From contig JAJFIJ010000140.1 in assembly GCA_021775105.1 (NCBI GenBank), positions 1 to 45,976 of the forward strand: a stretch of DNA of 45,976 nt, in the 5' to 3' direction. This DNA is from Rhodospirillales bacterium. GTDB taxonomy: Bacteria > Pseudomonadota > Alphaproteobacteria > Rhodospirillales > Casp-alpha2. How positions within the stretch are numbered: position 1 is the first letter of the stretch; each line of letters starts with the position of its first letter. The notes beneath the pieces are model-generated. The model was not told where the DNA came from. It did not search any database and saw nothing but the letters and a program-made list of their open reading frames with translations. A program made the translations under genes and the position numbers. This document shows positions 7,780 through 16,400 of this stretch, one piece after another.

Positions 7780-8514
7780 ATGCCGGTTAAAAGTGCACTG
7801 AGGACACTTTCCCTATTTGAAATGTTCGCAGATCAGAAGCGAGCGTTGTCCTTAAGCGAGATTGCCCGATTGCTTGATATCCCTCAGAGCAGCTGTTTCA
7901 GCCTGATCAGGACGCTGCAGGATGCGGGCTATCTTTATTCGCTCGATGGTCGTCGACAGGTCTACCCTACAAAGCGCCTGCTGGACCTGGCAGACGTAAT
8001 TAGTCACCATGACCCGGTGCTCGACCACCTAAGGCCCTACCTTGAGCAGCTCAGGGACGTTTGTGAGGAAACAGTAATTCTGGGTGTTCGCGAAGGAATG
8101 TCGGTGATTTACCTTGATGTCCAGGAAAGTCGGGAGACGATCCGCTACTCAGCAAATGCCGGGGAAAAGAAACCTCTCCATTCCAGCGCCATTGGCAAGG
8201 CCATGTTAGGCGAGGTTTCCCCACGGGAGCGGGAAAAATTGATCAACCGTCTTAATCTGCTGCCCGTGACGGCGAATACCATCGTCTCGACCAACCAGCT
8301 AGACGAAGACATCAAACAAAGTCTGGCACGTGGTTGTTTTGTCACCCGGGGTGAAAATGTGTCGGACGTCATGGCCGTTGCTAAAGTCATTCATGGCGTT
8401 GGGGGCGTGTTTGGTGTGGCGATCGCTGGCCCCATGCATCGAATGGAGGACGCCCAGGACCGCCATATATTAAGTTTGAACGATTGGTGCCAGAAAATTG
8501 AGCAGGTGGAATAG
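7780..8514 (+). CDS. IclR-family transcriptional regulator
   Basis: This 244-residue IclR-type regulator has an N-terminal winged helix-turn-helix (about residues 7-65, with LSEIARLLDIPQSSCFSLIRTL split as LSEIARLLDIPQ and SSCFSLIRTL). A C-terminal ligand-binding domain includes HSSAIGKAMLGE and a GVAIAGP segment near the end. A purine-rich ribosome site (AGGAAG) lies before the ATG. IclR proteins usually control nearby degradation genes and bind an acid or CoA intermediate, so this gene probably controls the mutase cluster. The inverted repeat at 2735-2760 is its best visible candidate site, although no copy of that site is seen before its own gene. Confidence 0.9.
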   Translation: MPVKSALRTLSLFEMFADQKRALSLSEIARLLDIPQSSCFSLIRTLQDAGYLYSLDGRRQVYPTKRLLDLADVISHHDPVLDHLRPYLEQLRDVCEETVILGVREGMSVIYLDVQESRETIRYSANAGEKKPLHSSAIGKAMLGEVSPREREKLINRLNLLPVTANTIVSTNQLDEDIKQSLARGCFVTRGENVSDVMAVAKVIHGVGGVFGVAIAGPMHRMEDAQDRHILSLNDWCQKIEQVE

Positions 8515-8554
8515 AAGGAGCTATCCGAAATTGGGCTGAATGAAAAGGTACTGT

Positions 8555-8854
8555 CTAGCTGACCTGTAGCCGAGTTTCCTCGCTCTCACGTTCTTGCCAA
8601 TGCCGGGCGATCGATTCCAATGAGTCCAGCGCGTTACCAAGCTCTTGACCGTGGCTTGTCAGCCCGTAGGTGACTTCAGGCGGAATTGTCGGTTTTTGAA
8701 CACGATAGATCATGCCTTCGCGCTCAAGCATCCGAAGCCGTTGAGTCAGAACCTTCGAAGAAATGCTGCCCAAATACCGTTTCAGGGCGCCGAACCGCAG
8801 GGGGCCATCGTGGCGTAATATCCATAAGATGTACATCGTCCAAGGCCCCGTCAA
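8555..8854 (-). CDS. HxlR-family regulator with frameshifted N-terminus
   Basis: The winged-helix domain of a HxlR-type regulator is intact: GPWTMYILWILRHDGPLRFG (here residues 3-22) and the wing segment RMLEREGMIYR. The open frame starts only at a TTG (8854). Upstream, the expected start (ATG at 8928-8926, reading MSKQSHKPAC) is present, but a 20-bp tandem duplication at 8880-8919 throws it out of frame and into a TAG. Removing one copy restores a normal N-terminus with a CPVEDL segment. The conserved N-terminal cysteine that senses electrophiles in several relatives would be lost or mis-translated. An in-frame CTG at the copy junction could start a nearly full protein. It faces the NmrA-like gene, its likely target. 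Confidence 0.75.
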   Translation of the reverse strand: MTGPWTMYILWILRHDGPLRFGALKRYLGSISSKVLTQRLRMLEREGMIYRVQKPTIPPEVTYGLTSHGQELGNALDSLESIARHWQERESEETRLQVS

Positions 8855-8879
8855 TACACGAAATAAATCTTCTACCGGA

Positions 8880-8919
8880 CAGGCCGGTTTATGGGATTGC
8901 AGGCCGGTTTATGGGATTG
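8880..8919. repeat. 20-bp perfect tandem duplication inside the HxlR gene
   Basis: The unit CAGGCCGGTTTATGGGATTG occurs at 8880-8899 and again at 8900-8919 with no mismatch. Because 20 is not a multiple of three, it shifts the reading frame of the HxlR gene. The perfect identity suggests a recent event. Confidence 0.95.
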
Positions 8920-8933
8920 TTTGCTCATTGGTG

Positions 8934-8951
8934 GTTACCTAAAAGTACCTA
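8934..8951. promoter_or_regulatory. candidate HxlR operator with TACCTA direct repeats
   Basis: The 18 bases GGTTACCTAAAAGTACCT start the divergent intergenic space. TACCTA occurs at 8936-8941 and 8946-8951, ten bases apart, i.e. one helical turn. The pair TAC and GTA also forms a small dyad across AAAA. HxlR-type repressors of quinone-reductase genes bind short repeats of this kind between divergent genes. Assignment to this HxlR protein is inference. Confidence 0.4.
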
Positions 8952-9074
8952 CTTTTATTTTGAACCTAGTTTCTATAAGTAACATAAGGCGAAGATGATG
9001 GGTCGGCAACTGTCTCGTGTAGGTAGGGGGCACGCGTTCATAATTGTTTTAGTCTAATATAGGAGAACTGCTAA

Positions 9075-9932
9075 ATGATCTTGATAATTGGTGGAACAGG
9101 AAATATCGGCTCAGAGGTTGTACGACGACTGAATGAAAAAGGGGCTGACTTCAAGGTTCTCGCTCGTGATGCGACTAAAGCTGCAGCGTCAATTGGCGCG
9201 GATGTTGAAATCGTCGAAGGTGATCTGAGCATACCCGAAACCGTCTCCGCTGCTATTGAAGGGGTTGAAAAACTATTCCTAATAACACCGCTTCATCTTG
9301 AACAAGTCTCGATGAAATCGACCGCAATCCAGGCGGCCAAGAATGCTGGCGTGAAGCACATCGTGATGTCGACCGGTATGGGAGCAGGTCTGGATGCCGG
9401 TGTTGAAATCGGTCGTTGGCACGGCACGAGCCAGGAAGAGGTGAAGGCGACCGGGATATCCTACACCTTTTTACAGCCCGGTTTTTTCATGCAAAACATG
9501 TTGATGTTCGCTGACTCCATCCGAGGCAATGGTGAATTCTATCTGCCACTCGGCGACAGTAAGGTGTGCTTGGTGGATGCCAGGGACATCGCGGCCGTCG
9601 GCGTTGCGGCGCTCACCGAAGACGGGCACGAGAATCAGGAATACCCGATCACAGGTGGGGAGGCATTGAGCATGATCGAAGCTGCAGACATTCTTTCTGA
9701 TGTTGTCGGCAAGGAAATCAAGTATGTCGATGTTCCTCTTGAGGCTGCGAAGGAGGGAATGGTTGCGGTTGGTATGCCTGCGAAGTTGGCCGATCTTATG
9801 AATGAGCTCTATGCACTGGGACCATTAGGACATCTGGCTGGTGTTACAGATACGGTCATAACGAAGACCGGGAAAACTCCCCGCTCTTTCCGCCAGTTCG
9901 CGCAGGACTACGCCACAGCTTTCACGGGATAA
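9075..9932 (+). CDS. NmrA-like atypical SDR, NAD(P)-dependent reductase
   Basis: This 285-residue protein has the N-terminal dinucleotide motif GGTGNIG (residues 6-12) and an NmrA/azoreductase-like body (HIVMSTGMGAG, ISYTFLQPGFFMQNML). It lacks the YxxxK catalytic pair of classical SDRs, as is usual for NmrA-type proteins that act as quinone reductases or redox sensors. A good ribosome site (AGGAGA) precedes the ATG. It lies divergent to the HxlR regulator, a common arrangement for electrophile- or quinone-responsive reductases, and 41 bases before the dioxygenase. If the regulator is damaged, this gene may be constitutively expressed. Confidence 0.87.
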   Translation: MILIIGGTGNIGSEVVRRLNEKGADFKVLARDATKAAASIGADVEIVEGDLSIPETVSAAIEGVEKLFLITPLHLEQVSMKSTAIQAAKNAGVKHIVMSTGMGAGLDAGVEIGRWHGTSQEEVKATGISYTFLQPGFFMQNMLMFADSIRGNGEFYLPLGDSKVCLVDARDIAAVGVAALTEDGHENQEYPITGGEALSMIEAADILSDVVGKEIKYVDVPLEAAKEGMVAVGMPAKLADLMNELYALGPLGHLAGVTDTVITKTGKTPRSFRQFAQDYATAFTG

Positions 9933-9973
9933 AGAAGGCCGAATCTTACGGCACCTCTTTTAGGGAGAGTTAC

Positions 9974-10741
9974 ATGAGCAGGATGCCTACCGTGTTTGTT
10001 CCCCATGGCGGCGGGCCGTGTTTTTTCATGGATTGGGATCCGCCCGATATGTGGCATCGGATGGCCGCGTATCTGCGTGGCCTGCCGAGTGATATCGGGC
10101 GCATGCCAGAGGCAATTGTTGTGATCTCAGGGCACTGGGAGGAGGACGTCGTCACGATCCAGAGTAACCCGTGTCCACCATTATTGTTTGATTATTATGG
10201 GTTCCCCAAAAGCACCTATCAGATCGAATATCCTGCACCAGGATCACCAAAACATGCCGAACGGATTGCCGACCTATTGGCCAAAGCGGGTATTTCATCA
10301 AAATATGAATCTGAACGCGGATTTGACCATGGCGTTTTCATTCCCCTAAAGATAGCTTTTCCCGACGCAGACATTCCAATAGTTCAAGTGTCACTCCTGG
10401 CCGGTCTTGACCCGACGGCACATCTTGAACTTGGAAAGGCGCTACAGCCCCTACGTGATGAGGGAGTCCTGATTATCGGTAGTGGCATGACTTACCACAA
10501 CATGCAGACTATGATGAAAAACATGCACGGGGGCGCCAACGTTGCGGCATCAGATTCTGAAATGTTTGACGGCTGGCTAACCGAGGTACTAACCACGTGG
10601 TCGCCAGAGAACCGTGAAAAGGCACTCGTGGCCTGGGAAAAGGCACCTGCCGCCCGGATGGCACATCCGCGCGCGAAACATCTTTTGCCGCTGCATGTAG
10701 TGAGTGGGGCAGCGGCGTCGGACAAGGGGCGGGGAAAGTAA
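9974..10741 (+). CDS. DODA-type extradiol dioxygenase (LigB superfamily), truncated C-terminus
   Basis: This class III ring-opening dioxygenase of the 4,5-DOPA dioxygenase group has expected metal ligands His11 (PHGGGP), His54 (SGHWEE) and His119 (FDHGVF), and the C-terminal HPRAKHLLPLHVV segment. Family members normally continue some 20 residues past DKGR through a conserved end. Here the frame ends at GRGK and a TAA directly where the truncated HlyD gene on the other strand also ends. The metal site is present, so activity may remain, but the final strand is missing. A GGGAG ribosome site precedes ATG. It probably forms a quinone or catechol detoxification unit with the NmrA-like gene. Confidence 0.82.
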   Translation: MSRMPTVFVPHGGGPCFFMDWDPPDMWHRMAAYLRGLPSDIGRMPEAIVVISGHWEEDVVTIQSNPCPPLLFDYYGFPKSTYQIEYPAPGSPKHAERIADLLAKAGISSKYESERGFDHGVFIPLKIAFPDADIPIVQVSLLAGLDPTAHLELGKALQPLRDEGVLIIGSGMTYHNMQTMMKNMHGGANVAASDSEMFDGWLTEVLTTWSPENREKALVAWEKAPAARMAHPRAKHLLPLHVVSGAAASDKGRGK

Positions 10742-11741
10742 GGTCCGGATAGGCATCAACCCTGATTTTGGCTTGCTGGCCGAGCACGATTTTGCCGATG
10801 CTGGGCTCCGGGATATATACCTTAACATATAGCTTGTTGAGGTCGACAAGCGTGAACAATGGCGCGCCCGCACTCACACGCTCTCCAATTTCGACGTTGC
10901 GTGCGAGTACGGTGCCGTCAATTGGCGTCAAGATCGTGAACTCCTTGATGTAGCTGTGTTGCTCATCCAGTGCAGCCTCTGCCTCCGCAACCTGGCGCTC
11001 GAAAGCATTCCTCTCGGCATGCTTGATAGCGATCCGTTCTTCATCCAGCCGCGCCAGATCGAGGTCCTTGTCGGCACGTTGTTCCACTGCCCTGGCCTCG
11101 GCCAACGCTTCGAGGGCCACGGCTTCCTTCAGGCGGGCATCCTCGGCGCGTTGTTCCGGCGTAACCTTTTTCAGGGAGAGCGTATTATATCGTTCCGCCT
11201 CCCGTTTAGCCTGTTTAAGTACGATGCCCGCCTGCAGGACGCGGGAATGGGCTTCCACCAGCACCATCTCGGCCCGCTCTATGCGGAGTTGAATTAGCCT
11301 TCCATATGTTTGAAGATCAATATCCAGGGCGTGAAGCTGGACCTTGACCGCACCCACCCGTTCTTCAGCGGAGCGCACCCGCGCCCGTTGGGTCTTATCG
11401 TCAAGGACGGCAAGGGTGTCGCCGCGTACAACCGTTGCACCCTCATCGACAGGCAGGCGTTTGACCACACCACTTGATTTAGCCGACAACGTGGTCTGAC
11501 GACCTTCGATACGGCCACTCGCTTCCAGAATACCGGTCGACGAAGGTGTCCATAAGCTGTATCCAACAACAGCCAGCGCTGCCAGAACCAGAGCCAAAGT
11601 TATGCCTGCGAGACCCAGCATCTTCCTCGAAGACATTCGCGAAGAATGCCTATCGGTTTTTTGAGCGGCGAGATCGTCCAGCTCTTCATCGGTCTGCTGG
11701 AGATCAACAATTTTTGGTTCATGTTGACGACTGTCTGTCAA
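10509..11741 (-). pseudogene. HlyD-family membrane fusion protein, 3' truncated
   Basis: This periplasmic adaptor has an N-terminal membrane anchor (about residues 40-65), a biotinyl-lipoyl half-motif (GIVEAS-like GILEASGRIEG and SGVVKRLPVDEG), long coiled-coil hairpin residues (about 120-260) and a second lipoyl half (FTILTPIDGTVLARNVEIG). Homology stops at VDAYPDLTFPA (about 10735). From there to 10509 the frame is only the complement of the dioxygenase gene. About the last quarter of the adaptor is therefore missing, as are the ABC transporter genes that normally follow it. The start is a TTG behind a strong GGAAGGA site. It lies in an operon with the MarR gene 16 bases upstream. Confidence 0.75.
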
Positions 11742-11757
11742 TGAACCGTCCTTCCAA

Positions 11758-12240
11758 TCATGTTGAAATTTCCACTGCGCCGGCCTTGTGGGCCAAAAGA
11801 TTTTTCTTGAGTTTAATGAGCCCGTCTACAAGGTTCTCGCGAGCCGCGGCATCAAGTCCTTCAAGGGCAATATCATAAAGGCTGCCCGTCGCATCGATCA
11901 TCATACTGGTTAAGGGATCAACCTTGGCAGTCTTGAATACCCGGTTAACCCTTCGGTCATCTGGATCGGGACGGCGTTCGATCCAACCTCCAACCTGCAT
12001 CCTGTCGAGCAATTTGCAAAGTGGAGCTTTTCCCATATCCGTCTCAATGGCCAAATCTGTCTGCGTCTGGCCGTCCGTGCGAATGACATATGCCAAAATG
12101 AACCATTGCGCTCGGGTAAGCCCAGCATCGCGTACACTCCGGTCGAACTCAGACCGCATCAATCGGGCAACATCGTGAACGAGGAAGCCGATGCTACGTT
12201 CATATTCCGATTCCGTTATAAGGCTTGAATTAGTTTCCAT
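11758..12240 (-). CDS. MarR-family transcriptional regulator
   Basis: This 160-residue MarR-type dimeric winged-helix repressor has LTRAQWFILAYVIRTDG in helix 1-2, the recognition helix in GKAPLCKLLDRM and the wing RRPDPDDRRVNRVF. The ATG at 12240 lies in the centre of an 18-bp perfect palindrome, so the protein can bind across its own start codon. The candidate promoter places the transcript start at or very near this ATG, so a leaderless mRNA is likely. It is followed by the truncated HlyD gene and is divergent from the RND pump, which it probably represses; ligands are unknown. Confidence 0.9.
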   Translation of the reverse strand: METNSSLITESEYERSIGFLVHDVARLMRSEFDRSVRDAGLTRAQWFILAYVIRTDGQTQTDLAIETDMGKAPLCKLLDRMQVGGWIERRPDPDDRRVNRVFKTAKVDPLTSMMIDATGSLYDIALEGLDAAARENLVDGLIKLKKNLLAHKAGAVEIST

Positions 12241-12252
12241 GGAAACTATAAT
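12225..12252 (+). promoter_or_regulatory. sigma70 promoter of the RND pump operon
   Basis: TTGAAT (12225-12230), a 16-base spacer and a perfect TATAAT (12247-12252) face the pump genes, about 60 bases before the adaptor ATG at 12312. The spacer is filled almost exactly by the MarR-type palindrome. Confidence 0.65.
12231..12248. promoter_or_regulatory. 18-bp perfect palindrome, MarR operator
   Basis: TAGTTTCCATGGAAACTA is identical on both strands. It contains the start codon of the MarR gene (12240-12238), fills the spacer of the rightward promoter and touches the -10 box of the leftward promoter. One bound dimer could shut both transcripts and block marR translation initiation. Confidence 0.8.
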
Positions 12253-12276
12253 ACCGTAAAATCAGCCACGACCCAA
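12248..12276 (-). promoter_or_regulatory. candidate promoter of the MarR-HlyD operon
   Basis: On the - strand TTGGGT (12276-12271), a 17-base spacer and TATTAT (12253-12248) face the MarR gene. Seven bases past the -10 box is the A of the ATG, consistent with leaderless transcription. Confidence 0.5.
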
Positions 12277-12311
12277 TCGTTTATTCAAACACTTGATTTG
12301 AAAGCTTCTTA

Positions 12312-13430
12312 ATGATCCGAAAAACAACTGTCAGGATTAAAAATTGTCTTGTGATCTTTGCATTGGGGGCACTGCTGTGTCTTGCCAATCCATTAATCGT
12401 TGAAGCACAAGAGGCGGCAAATGGACAAAATTTAAACCTTAGCTTTGTCACCGCCAAGATACAGGATGAGCAGTCGCCGATTGTTGGAACCGGAACTATA
12501 TATGCGCATAAGACAAGCAAGATTGGGCCACTTGTTGGCGGGCAAGTCAGCGAAATATATGTCAATGTCGGTGATCGGGTGCAGAAAGGCGATCCGCTTT
12601 TCAAAATCAGGCCTGACAGATATCGCTTCGCCTTCGAGGAAGCCAAAGCCCACCTCGCCATGGCTGTCGCACGCTCCAAAGATGCCGAGCCTACCCTCAA
12701 GCGCGCAAAAGAACTTTTCACAAAAGGCAACGTGTCTCAATCCCAGCTGGATAAAGCAAGTAGCGCCCTTGCCCTTGTACAGGCGGAAATTACATTGGCG
12801 AAAGTCAATGTATCGCAAGCCAAAAAGAATCTTGATGATACGGTCGTGCGCGCTCCATTCTCAGGAGCTATTACTGTCCGTTTTGTCAACGAAGGCGTTT
12901 ATTTTTCCAGTCAAGTTCCGGGCGGCAGCAGCGCAATTATCGAACTGCAAAAGATCGACATTGTTCTCGCAGTCATTGAGGTTCCTGCACGCGAGCTTGA
13001 AAACCTCTATGTGGGCGCATCCGTCAATATGATGATTGATGGCATAAGCAAGCCTGTAAATGCCCAGGTGACAATCATTAACGATAAGATCGACATTGCA
13101 ACGCGCACCGTGGAGGTCCGTGTCGGCATGGAAAATACAGACTATGCTATTAAACCTGGGCTTTTTGTCCGAGCCGAGATTTTATCAAAAAGCAGAAATG
13201 TCGTCGTCATCCCGCGTCATTCCATTCAAGGCCCAAGGGATGCGCGGTACGTGTTTCTCCTTGAAGGCGGAAAAGCCGTTCGTAAGGCCGTGCGCACAAG
13301 TGACCTCAATGCCACGATGGTGGAAGTCCTTTCCGGAGTGACAGGAAACGAGCGAGTCCTGATGGGCCCTGATCTTCCACGCCTGAAGGACGGCCTTGCC
13401 GTTGGTGAGGTTTCCAATGTGGCTGGTTGA
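12312..13430 (+). CDS. RND efflux periplasmic adaptor (membrane fusion protein)
   Basis: This 372-residue AcrA/MexA-type adaptor links an inner-membrane RND permease to an outer-membrane channel. It has a signal peptide of about 32 residues ending VEA before Q. The lipoyl halves are GGQVSEIYVNVGDRVQKGDPL and VVRAPFSGAITVRFV (first motif about residues 76-96). A coiled-coil hairpin lies between about 105 and 170, followed by the beta-barrel and a membrane-proximal domain with VVIPRHSIQG. It overlaps the permease start by 14 bases, so the two are coupled. No outer-membrane TolC-like gene is in the operon. The upstream palindrome points to MarR control. Confidence 0.92.
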   Translation: MIRKTTVRIKNCLVIFALGALLCLANPLIVEAQEAANGQNLNLSFVTAKIQDEQSPIVGTGTIYAHKTSKIGPLVGGQVSEIYVNVGDRVQKGDPLFKIRPDRYRFAFEEAKAHLAMAVARSKDAEPTLKRAKELFTKGNVSQSQLDKASSALALVQAEITLAKVNVSQAKKNLDDTVVRAPFSGAITVRFVNEGVYFSSQVPGGSSAIIELQKIDIVLAVIEVPARELENLYVGASVNMMIDGISKPVNAQVTIINDKIDIATRTVEVRVGMENTDYAIKPGLFVRAEILSKSRNVVVIPRHSIQGPRDARYVFLLEGGKAVRKAVRTSDLNATMVEVLSGVTGNERVLMGPDLPRLKDGLAVGEVSNVAG

Positions 13431-16400
13431 CATCTCCATCCGCCGCCCCGTATTCGCCGTCATGATTATTGGCGCGTTGATGGTGCTCGGCTGGATATCC
13501 ATCGACAAGCTCGGCATCGACTTGTTCCCGAATGTCGAGTTTCCCAACGTTTCCATCACGACGACCCTTGAAGGCGCGAGTCCCGAGACGATTGAAACCG
13601 AGGTAACTGACGTTATAGAAGAGAACGTCAACACGATTTCGGGCATTAAGCAGATGAAGTCCGTTAGCGCGGATGGGGTTTCTCAGGTCTTCATCGAGTT
13701 TGAGTTGACGGAAGACGTGAATATCAAGGCCCAAGACGTGCGCGATCATACGGCAATTGCCTTGGGCCAATTGCCGTTGGATATCGACTCGCCTGTTATC
13801 GAGAAACTTGACCCTGATGCTGCACCAATCCTGTCGATTATGATCGCCGGTGAGATACCAGTAGGCGAGATCACGACATTTGCCGATGAAGTGGCCAAAG
13901 AAGTGCTACAAAGGCTGCCCGGTATTGGTTCGGTAACGCTTGTTGGAGGTCGCAAGAGGGAAATTCGTATCTGGCTCGATGCACAGCAGATGCGAAGTTA
14001 TGGAGTCACTGCCGAAGAGGTTGTCCGCGCAATTCACGCCGAACACGCGGAAATTCCCGGTGGACGGCTGGAGGTCGGCGACGGGGCGCGGGAGTATGGA
14101 GTCAAGACCAAGGCCGAAGCCCAGAGCGTTGCTGAGTTTTCCGACCTTGTCGTTGCCTATCGTCCTAAAGGCAAGGCAACCCGGTTGGGTGATGTGGCGC
14201 GGGTCGAAGATGGGCTGGAGGCCGAGCGTTCCTATGCACAACTTAACGGTCGACCGGGGGTCTCTCTTGAAATTCGTCGGCAATCAGGGCGTAACACTGT
14301 CGAGGTCGCGCGTCTTGTCAAACAGGAAGTCGAAAAGCTCAAAAAACTCGCGCCGGAAGGTGTCGAGATCATCATCGCGCGGGATGTCTCGCGTTTTATC
14401 GAATCCTCAATCAACGACGTCAGTCACGAAATTCAGATCGCCATGGTGCTGGTCGTGCTGATCACGTTCATCTTTCTTTTAAACTGGCGTGCCACCCTGA
14501 TCGTCGCCATCGCCATTCCGACATCTCTGGTGTCGACATTCTTTATCTTCGGCATATTCGACTTCACCATCAATCTGTTGACGCTGCTCGCCCTGACCGT
14601 CTCCATTGGGCTTCTGGTCGACGACGCCATCGTTGTCATCGAGGCCATTCAGCACGACATCGACAACGGCAAGCCGCCGATGCTGGCCGCGGCCGAGGGC
14701 ACCAAACGAGTGGGCTTGGCCGTTCTGGCCGGAACCTTCGCCACTCTGGCCGTCTTTATCCCGATTGCTTTCATGGAAGGAATCGTCGGACGATTCTTCC
14801 TGCAATATGGCCTGACCATCGTCTTTGCCGTTTCTGTCTCGCTGCTTGTCGCATTGACGCTGACGCCCATGCTGTCCTCGCGGTTTCTTTTTAAAGCAAA
14901 GAAGCATTGGGTTTTGTTCCGGGTCATTGAAGGATTTCATCAGAGACTGGAAAATGCTTACCGCAATGCCGTTGTCTTCTCCACGCGTTGGAGCATTCCC
15001 GTTCTGGTTCTCGCCATAGGCAGTGTTGCCATTGGCGGTTATTTCTCCAAACAGATTCCCAAGGGGTTCACGGCCAAGGCGGACCGTAGCGAATTCCAGG
15101 GCGATGTGGATTTGCCCCAGGGTTATGGCGTCGGTGAGGCCAGGACGTCGGCGCTACATATTCAGAATGCGCTGGAAAAACTCGATCATATCCAGGACGT
15201 GTTCATTACGGTCGGCGCAGGGAGCCAAGGCAAGGTCAACAGGCTTAACCTGTATGCCAAGATTACGCCCAAGCAGGACCGAGATACGGATCAATTTGTC
15301 ATCATGGACGGTGCCCGCAAGGCAATAAAAAGCGCCGCACCCGAAGCCACCAAGATGACGATTTCGGAAGTGCCGTGGATTTCAGGCGGTGGTATATCGC
15401 AGCTGGATATCGAATACGTTTTGCGTGGTTCCGATCTTAATGCCATGCAAACATATGCGGATAACCTGATTACCGAAATGCGCGAATCCAACGCGTTCGT
15501 TGATGCCAGATCCAGTTTTGAGGGCGGTCGCCCGGAATTGGAAATCCTGTTCGATCGCGCGCGAGCGGGTGATTTGGGGATATCTGCGCGTGAACTGGCG
15601 ACGACGGCGAGCATCGTTATTGGTGGCGTTGATGTCGGCAGTTTTGAGGACAAAGGTAAACGTTACGATGTGCGTGTCCGGCTTGACGAGGGGCAACGCC
15701 AAGAGCCGCACCAACTTCAACTTATTCAGGTCCGGGCGTCAGATGGCCGTCTCATCGATCTCGCCAGCATTGCCGATATAAATTTCAGTTCAGGTCCGGC
15801 TCAAATCGACAGGCAGGACCGGGCGCGAAAAATTTCTGTGCTTGCCAATGCGGCACCCGGCGTGGCGCTCGGAACGGCAACGGAGAAACTCAAGGAACTC
15901 ATCGCCAAGCGCGTCGTGCCGGACGGCGTGACAACCTCGTTCGAAGGTAAGGTTAGGCGCATGAACGAAGTTGCGACGTCCATCGGCGCGGCCTTTCTTT
16001 TGGCGATGATCGCGCTGTATATCGTTCTGGCCAGTCAGTTCAATAGTTTCGTTCAACCTCTGATTATCATGTTAACAGCACCCTTGAGTTTTTCCGGCGC
16101 CTTTGCGGCTATGTATTTTGGCGGATTTGTTTTGTCGTTGTTTGCTCAGATTGGGCTTCTCGCTCTTATGGGTATTGTCATGAAGAATGGTATTTTGCTG
16201 ATCGACCGTGCCAATCAGTTGCGTGCGGAAGGCATGGGTGCGCGCGAAGCTATCATCCAAGCTGGTCCTGAACGGCTACGCCCTGTTTTAATGACCGCTT
16301 TTGCCGCCATATTCGGCATGATCCCTGTCCTGATTGCCACATCAGATGGGGCCGAATGGCGCAACGTCATGGGAGCCATCATCATTGGTGGCCTGGCTTC

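Noticed and set aside
10509-10734. C-terminal 75 residues of the HlyD frame as real protein
   Set aside because: This stretch is the exact complement of the dioxygenase gene and has no adaptor homology; it is readthrough past the scar.
13396-13416. TTG start seven codons upstream for the RND permease
   Set aside because: MWLVDISIRRP is the usual start of such permeases and ATG 13417 gives it directly.
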